Assembly (NCBI RefSeq): GCF_002161765.1
Contig: NZ_NFIN01000021.1
Location: forward strand, 1-64,000
Length of the DNA stretch: 64,000 bases
Direction: 5' to 3'
Source: Bacteroides sp. An322
GTDB lineage: Bacteria > Bacteroidota > Bacteroidia > Bacteroidales > Bacteroidaceae
Shown here: positions 62,144 to 64,000 of the stretch, piece after piece
Numbering within the stretch: the first letter of the stretch is position 1
How the letters are laid out: every line of letters starts with the position of its first letter
The notes under the pieces: model-generated
Database searches by the model: none
The model's input: only the letters and a program-made list of their open reading frames with translations
What the model was told of the DNA's origin: nothing
Made by a program: the position numbers and the translations under genes

Positions 62144-62740
62144 CTAAATTCTTTTCACTTTCGGCAATATCAATTCCAATAACCGGTTTACGGACTCTTC
62201 CAGCGAGAGCTTTGATGTGTCGAGCGAAAGTGCCGGATGTTCGGGAGCTTCGAAAGGAGCGGAGATACCCGTAAACTCCTTGATTTCGCCCCGGCGTGCC
62301 TTGGCATACAAGCCTTTCACGTCCCGGCGTTCGCATTCTTCTATCGGGGTGCTGACATACACTTCCACAAAGTCATCTTTGCCGATGATGCGTGATGCCA
62401 TTTCGCGCAACTCGTTATTCGGGCTAATAAAGGCGGCTATGGTAATGATGCCCGTATCTACGAATAGTTTGCCCACCTCGGCTATGCGGCGGATATTCTC
62501 TACACGGTCTTCGGGCGAGAAACCCAAGTTATTATTAATGCCGCTCCGGATGTTGTCTCCGTCCAGGATGCGGCAAAGCAAACCGCGCTTTTGCAATTCG
62601 CGCTCCAGTGCAATGGCAATGGTGCTCTTGCCCGAACCGCTCAGCCCGGTAAACCATACCATCAACCCGCGTTGTCCTAACAAGGCTTCCTTATCGGCAC
62701 GGGTCAGCATTTTGTCAAATATCGGATAAATGTTATTCAT
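62144..62740 (-). CDS. cysC: Adenylylsulfate (APS) kinase
   Basis: 198 residues. P loop VWFTGLSGSGKSTIAIALE; also CRILDGDNIRSGINNNLGF, NIRRIAEVGKLFVDTGIITIAAF and VEVYVSTPIEECERRDVKGLYAKAR, all in family order. It phosphorylates APS to PAPS. In a cluster without an obvious PAPS reductase, the PAPS is more likely meant for the sulfotransferase than for cysteine synthesis. Confidence 0.96.
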   Translation of the reverse strand: MNNIYPIFDKMLTRADKEALLGQRGLMVWFTGLSGSGKSTIAIALERELQKRGLLCRILDGDNIRSGINNNLGFSPEDRVENIRRIAEVGKLFVDTGIITIAAFISPNNELREMASRIIGKDDFVEVYVSTPIEECERRDVKGLYAKARRGEIKEFTGISAPFEAPEHPALSLDTSKLSLEESVNRLLELILPKVKRI

Positions 62741-62755
62741 TTGCTATATTATTTA

Positions 62756-62834
62756 AAAACGCAGATTAACGCGGATTTTCGCAGATTATAATTTAAAATT
62801 GATTCCGCGTTAATCTGCGAAAATCTGCGTTTTC
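62756..62834. repeat. Palindromic intergenic element, 'CGCAGATTAACGCGG' family
   Basis: AAAACGCAGATTAACGCGGA on the left and the complementary CCGCGTTAATCTGCG on the right (to 62834), with CGCAGATT repeated inside each arm. Same family as 27323-27404. Confidence 0.8.
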
Positions 62835-62858
62835 TTATCATGTCTTACACACTTTCGT

Positions 62859-64000
62859 TTACACCGCAACAAAGGGCCAAATCAACGGAATAAGCCCTAT
62901 CGAGAGTATCATTACGATAAGGTCCATAGGAAGACCGATTTTCACAAAGTCGGTGAACTTATAGTTTCCGGCACCTTGCACAATCAGATTTGTCTGATAC
63001 CCAATTGGGGTGGCAAACCCAGCCGATGCGGCGATGCAGATGGCAATGAAGAACGGCATCGGGTCTACACCGAACTGCCCTGCGGTTTCCAACGCCAATG
63101 GGAAAGCGAGTGCAGCCGCGGCATTGTTGGTGATAAGTTCGGTCACTACAAGCGTGACGAAATAAAGCAACGCCAATGCTCCCCATGCACCCAACGAGCC
63201 GGACACACTCTTGATAAATTCGGCTATCAGTGCCGCCAAGCCCGATTCTTCCATTGCCGCACTGATAGCAAAAGCACAAGCAATAGTTATCAGGATATCC
63301 CAGCTGATGTATTTGGTGTATTTCTTGGGCGGGAATATCTTAAGCCAAGCCATTACGACCGCCGTGACCGCCGCAAAGAAGAACATATCCATCTTTACAT
63401 TGGGGAAACTTTCTTGGAAATACGGAAGTTCGCCGATGGTGGCTCCGATAATCATGATAAGCAAGAGTGCCAAAGCCGTCCATTTCTTCCATTCCGGCAT
63501 GGGGCGTGAAGGGATTTCCTTCCCGTTGGTCATCATCAAGAAGACCGAAGAATCCCCCCATGTCTTCGTGAAAGCGTCATCGGCAAGCAACACCAGCGTA
63601 TCGCCTTCCTGCAAACGTACTTCGCCTAAATTTTCGGTAATCACCTGTCCGCCTTGGCGTATCTCTTTGATTTCGGCACCGTAGCGGCGCTTGAAGTCGA
63701 AGCTTTTCAATTTCCGTTTCAAGCCCGGAAAACGGGAAGCAAGCACCACTTCCACAATGTGTTTTCCGTTTTCTTCCGCCGCGTCCGCTTCTTCTTCCTC
63801 GAAATTATCGGGACGCTCGGCTGGAAGCAATTTCTTCGAAGTCAGGAAGATAAAGAGCAGCCCGACCACCGTAATGGGAATGCCGATAAAGGCAAGGTCG
63901 AACATCTTCAGCCCCGGCAAGCCACGGTCTATCATCATGCCGTGCACCACCAAGTTGGTAGAGGTGCCAATCAGGGTACACAAACCTCCTAAAATCGTGG
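62859..64000 (-). CDS. SLC13 family permease with RCK_C (TrkA-C) domain, probable sulfate transporter (5' end outside window)
   Basis: At least 380 residues; the frame stays open to the right edge, so the N-terminus is missing. GGLCTLIGTSTNLVVHG is the first SLC13 signature loop. A soluble region with VRLQEGDTLVLLADD is the RCK_C domain, followed by about seven membrane helices with FVTLVVTELITNNAAAALAF and ASAGFATPIGYQTNLIV, the second signature. Members import sulfate or dicarboxylates with Na+. Position upstream of cysC, cysD and cysN suggests sulfate. Confidence 0.9.
   Translation of the reverse strand, partial: TILGGLCTLIGTSTNLVVHGMMIDRGLPGLKMFDLAFIGIPITVVGLLFIFLTSKKLLPAERPDNFEEEEADAAEENGKHIVEVVLASRFPGLKRKLKSFDFKRRYGAEIKEIRQGGQVITENLGEVRLQEGDTLVLLADDAFTKTWGDSSVFLMMTNGKEIPSRPMPEWKKWTALALLLIMIIGATIGELPYFQESFPNVKMDMFFFAAVTAVVMAWLKIFPPKKYTKYISWDILITIACAFAISAAMEESGLAALIAEFIKSVSGSLGAWGALALLYFVTLVVTELITNNAAAALAFPLALETAGQFGVDPMPFFIAICIAASAGFATPIGYQTNLIVQGAGNYKFTDFVKIGLPMDLIVMILSIGLIPLIWPFVAV

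Noticed and set aside
1-64000. tRNA, rRNA or other structured RNA genes
   Set aside because: No cloverleaf with a TTCRA arm, rRNA core or known riboswitch core was recognised in the gaps; a covariance-model search would be needed to exclude short ones.

Overview
The window reads as a chromosomal segment of a gut Bacteroidales, most likely Bacteroidaceae (Bacteroides or Phocaeicola). Signs are promoters of the TTG-N19/20-TAnnTTTG type, the Na+-pumping methylmalonyl-CoA decarboxylase operon, GldH, RicT, HU-HIG type DNA-binding protein, degraded polysaccharide-utilisation genes and a sulfotransferase/PAPS cluster. No rRNA, tRNA or complete insertion sequence was seen. The right edge cuts an SLC13 permease gene.

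Layout. 1-4.2 kb is an AT-rich accessory strip: an unknown exported beta-rich protein, an Rhs remnant, a promoter with a 26-codon ORF, an S41 protease, a DUF4932 putative metalloprotease, and a three-repeat CRISPR array without cas genes whose first repeat supplies the stop codon of the DUF4932 gene. 4.2-6.6 kb holds a MalY/PatB lyase, an ECF-type S component and an acetyltransferase. 6.6-11.2 kb is a ruined carbohydrate locus: GH115 with an in-frame amber codon and a probably lost 3' end, an intact GH29 fucosidase joined to a truncated ECF sigma gene, and an orphan GH13 C-terminal piece.

11.4-16 kb is the operon mce-mmdA-oadG-mmdC-mmdB (succinate/propionate pathway, Na+ export), with a lamin-tail domain fused to OadG. 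16.3-20.1 kb has a FemAB-like acetyltransferase, nitroreductase, DUF2520 protein, KdsC-like phosphatase and Maf. 20.3-24.8 kb is a MarR-TolC-HlyD-MFS drug efflux operon, followed by a hybrid kinase with receiver and Hpt domains, a MATE pump, an M16 protease with a cyclophilin, a TlpA-like thioredoxin, and a PiT phosphate transporter. 34.8-41.2 kb is a stand-alone IMP cyclohydrolase followed by the shape operon mreBCD-mrdA-rodA. Convergent to it runs metF-holB-ricT-gldH. 45.5-51.9 kb carries a phospholipase D/cardiolipin synthase, a 55-aa ferredoxin, a GH3-beta-lactamase fusion and a split 5'-nucleotidase; then rplS and an HU-like protein.

53.2-58.0 kb is the most striking gene: one 1,624-residue protein joining a DEDD-type exonuclease-like domain, a RecQ helicase and a UvrD-like helicase. 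58.2-64 kb is a sulfate activation and sulfonation cluster (SLC13 permease, cysC, cysD, cysN, sulfotransferase), resembling the B. thetaiotaomicron locus reported to sulfonate cholesterol and other steroids.

Nearly every larger gap is filled by a long palindromic intergenic element. Several families are present, and one element provides the last codons and stop of the sulfotransferase gene. All functional calls come from reading motifs by eye; no database search was run.
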